Part shown: positions 13,380 to 15,080 of the stretch, in pieces | How positions within the stretch are numbered: the stretch's first letter is position 1 | Layout: each line of letters opens with the position of its first letter | NCBI GenBank assembly: GCA_036759125.1 | Contig: DAIOVG010000050.1 | Coordinates: forward strand, 1 to 15,080 | DNA length: 15,080 nt | Direction: 5' to 3' | Origin: CAXXOK01 sp036759125 | GTDB lineage: Bacteria > Bacillota > Clostridia > Christensenellales > Aristaeellaceae | The notes under the pieces: generated by a model | Database searches by the model: none | Seen by the model: only the letters and a program-made list of their open reading frames with translations | What the model was told of the DNA's origin: nothing | Program-made: the position numbers and the translations under genes

Positions 13380-13511
13380 CTTGATTTCTCCCCGTTTAGC
13401 GTATGGGTCAGCCATGCGTTTTTATATGCCTTCCCGGCTGAATGTATTCCTTCTGTTTTTTTCCAGTCTTCGGTCAAATCAGAAGAGTTTCAGGCAGGGA
13501 AAAAGGTCTAC

Positions 13512-13541
13512 TTGAAGAACATTGAGAATATGGGTTAAAAT
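13512..13541 (+). promoter_or_regulatory. Possible promoter of the carboxyltransferase gene
   Basis: TTGAAG (13512-13517) and TAAAAT (13536-13541) are 18 bp apart, about 60 bases before the ATG. Both hexamers are moderate matches. The rest of the 270-base gap after purC shows nothing recognisable. Confidence 0.45.
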
Positions 13542-13601
13542 CAGTTTTCAGCCAAACTCCCCATACGGGATGCGGTGGAAAGCAGACGGAAGGAGATCAA
13601 C

Positions 13602-15077
13602 ATGCGGAACTCTCAAGACCTACAACAAGTACAGGACTTGCGGCAATCCCTAGGTCAGGGGGATGAAAAGCGCGTCAAGGCGCAGCGCGAGGCTGGAAAG
13701 CTCACTGCGCGTGAGCGCATTTTGAAGATTGCCGATGTCGGCAGCTTTGTGGAGCTGTTTGCGTTCGTTTCGGCACAGGAGGAAGGCGCGGGCGTCGTGA
13801 CCGGGTACGCCACGGTGCAGCAGCGCCCCGTATACCTGTTCGCGCAGGATTTCACGGTACACGGCGGGGCGATTGGCAAGCTGCAAGCACTCAAAATCAA
13901 TAAATTGCTGGATATGGCGTTGAAAACAGGCGCGCCGGTGCTGATGCTGTGCGACAGCGCCGGAATACGGCTGGATGAAGGCGCGGAGGCGATGAACGCC
14001 TACGCGGAAATCTACCGCAGCATGGCGCGTCTCAGCGGCGTATGCCCCATGATCTCCGTTATTCTTGGGCCTTGCGTCGGCGGCGCGGCGCTGATTGCGC
14101 AGCTTTCCGATATCAGCATTCTGGCCAAGAATGTCGGACAGCTGATGATGTTCGGACCGCAGGTTTTGTCAGCCATGAACGGGATCAGCTACGATGTCCA
14201 GGCCGTCGGCGGCGGCGAAATGATGGCCAAGCAGGGCGCGTGCTCGCTGCTGGCCGATACCGAAGACAAGGCGATTGAAGCGGCGCTTGCCATCCTCTCT
14301 CTGCTCCCCGGCTCCAACGCCGAGGATGCGGATCTTTTGGAATCCGGCGACCTCAACCGTCTGCTCCCGGCCATGGAACCGGCCGATACCGATGCGCTGC
14401 TTGGGCAGCTGCTGGACGCCGGTTCAATGATCGAGCTGATGGGCACAAATGAGCCCGGCATGAAAACCGTGATGGGCCGCCTTGCGGGCCGCTCGGTCGG
14501 CGTTGTGGCAACCGCTTCCGATTCCCTCACCGCAGGCGCAATGCAGAAGGCCGCGCGCTTTGTGCATTTCTGGGATTGCTTCAACATCCCCGTCATCAGC
14601 CTGATCAACACCAAGGGTGTGGAAGTGAAGAGCCTTCATGAGCAGAGCTGGCTGATGAACGCCCAGAGCCAGCTTTTATATGCCTATGCGACCGCCACCG
14701 TGCCAAAGCTTGCCGTGATTACCGGCAACGCCATTGGCCAAGCCTATGTTGCCATGGGCGGCAAAGCCACTGCGGACGTCACCTTTGCCTGGCCCGGCGC
14801 CGTGATTTCGGCGCTTACGCCGGAAGCTGCCGTTGCCGTGCTGTATTCAGGTCAGGTCGGCGCAGATACCGACAATACCCCCGAAGCCTCCCGCGAGAAA
14901 TTCGCGCAGGACTATATTGAAACCGTTGCAGGCGCGGTGCACGCAGCCAAAGCCGGGCTGCTGGATGATATCATCGATCCCGCCGAGACACGCAAGATGC
15001 TGGCTTCGGCGCTGGAAATGTTGTCGTCCAAGCGCGACTACAACCCGGCCAAAAAGCACGGCAACATGCCGATGTAG
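13602..15077 (+). CDS. Acyl-CoA carboxylase/decarboxylase carboxyltransferase subunit (MmdA-like)
   Basis: The 491-residue protein has the two crotonase-like halves of biotin-dependent acyl-CoA carboxyltransferases. KLTARERI (33-40) opens the N-terminal half, with DFTVHGGAIGKLQALKI (83-99), DSAGIRLDEG (118-127) and GPCVGGA (156-162). FWDCFNIPVISLINTKG (323-339) and GQAYVAMGGK (379-388) mark the C-terminal half, and KKHGNMP (484-490) is the usual end. The family moves CO2 between biotin and propionyl-, methylmalonyl- or related CoA esters. In clostridia such subunits often belong to sodium-pumping decarboxylases, with OadG-like, biotin-carrier and membrane subunits next door; those would lie beyond the window edge. 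The first acyl-CoA/biotin motif departs from the common DSGGARIQEG. ATG at 13602 has AAGGAG 6 bases upstream; the upstream in-frame start at 13575 is weaker. Confidence 0.88.
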   Translation: MRNSQDLQQVQDLRQSLGQGDEKRVKAQREAGKLTARERILKIADVGSFVELFAFVSAQEEGAGVVTGYATVQQRPVYLFAQDFTVHGGAIGKLQALKINKLLDMALKTGAPVLMLCDSAGIRLDEGAEAMNAYAEIYRSMARLSGVCPMISVILGPCVGGAALIAQLSDISILAKNVGQLMMFGPQVLSAMNGISYDVQAVGGGEMMAKQGACSLLADTEDKAIEAALAILSLLPGSNAEDADLLESGDLNRLLPAMEPADTDALLGQLLDAGSMIELMGTNEPGMKTVMGRLAGRSVGVVATASDSLTAGAMQKAARFVHFWDCFNIPVISLINTKGVEVKSLHEQSWLMNAQSQLLYAYATATVPKLAVITGNAIGQAYVAMGGKATADVTFAWPGAVISALTPEAAVAVLYSGQVGADTDNTPEASREKFAQDYIETVAGAVHAAKAGLLDDIIDPAETRKMLASALEMLSSKRDYNPAKKHGNMPM

Positions 15078-15080
15078 AGA

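Noticed and set aside
12899..13477. Minus-strand open frame of 192 codons over the end of purC
   Set aside because: It is Ser-rich and largely antisense to purC, whose motifs are unmistakable. It has no supporting ribosome binding site.
13300..13515. Plus-strand 71-codon frame after purC
   Set aside because: It starts with GTG inside purC, has no good ribosome binding site and no recognisable features.

Overview
The window reads as a chromosomal stretch of a fermentative, anaerobic member of the Bacillota, most likely class Clostridia. The evidence is: a two-gene 2-oxoacid:ferredoxin oxidoreductase, a GapN-type glyceraldehyde-3-phosphate dehydrogenase, a BDH-type iron alcohol dehydrogenase, an MmdA-like biotin-dependent carboxyltransferase, strong AGGAGG-type ribosome binding sites, TTG and GTG starts, sigma-A-like promoters, and moderately GC-rich coding DNA. 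The species cannot be named from sequence reading alone. No phage, transposon, CRISPR array or rRNA was seen, and the layout looks like core metabolism rather than an island.

Layout. 1-597 (-) is the N-terminal part of threonine synthase, cut by the window edge. Upstream of it, 689-1099 (-) encodes a small P-loop ATPase of unknown role starting at TTG. A lone tRNA-Lys(CTT) at 1341-1417 (+) has its own consensus promoter and terminator. 1574-4104 (-) is a translationally coupled 2-oxoacid:ferredoxin oxidoreductase pair (beta, and a fused gamma-alpha subunit). 4310-5923 (-) is a PAS/degenerate GGDEF/HD-GYP signalling protein with a repeat-rich 5' region. It is divergent from a 61-residue Arc-like ribbon-helix-helix protein at 6261-6446 (+). 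6540-8009 (-) is gapN, convergent with the Arc-like gene across a shared terminator. 8165-9400 (-) is a compact operon of membrane protein, Xre regulator and flavodoxin. 9614-10786 (-) is an iron alcohol dehydrogenase downstream of purA (10843-12123, -). purC (12582-13328, +) is divergent from purA, and an acyl-CoA carboxyltransferase gene (13602-15077, +) closes the window.

How the genes fit together. GapN makes NADPH without ATP from glyceraldehyde-3-phosphate. The oxoacid oxidoreductase links acyl-CoA formation to reduced ferredoxin. The alcohol dehydrogenase is a sink for NAD(P)H, and the carboxyltransferase is of the kind used in biotin-dependent CoA-ester (de)carboxylation. purA and purC belong to purine synthesis. 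The shared redox theme is an inference from families, not proof of co-regulation.

No clearly new large system was found. The best candidates for something under-described are: (i) the membrane protein-Xre-flavodoxin operon, with inverted repeats over its promoter; (ii) the palindromes between the HD-GYP gene and the Arc-like regulator; (iii) altered family signatures in the oxidoreductase beta subunit, PurC and the carboxyltransferase.
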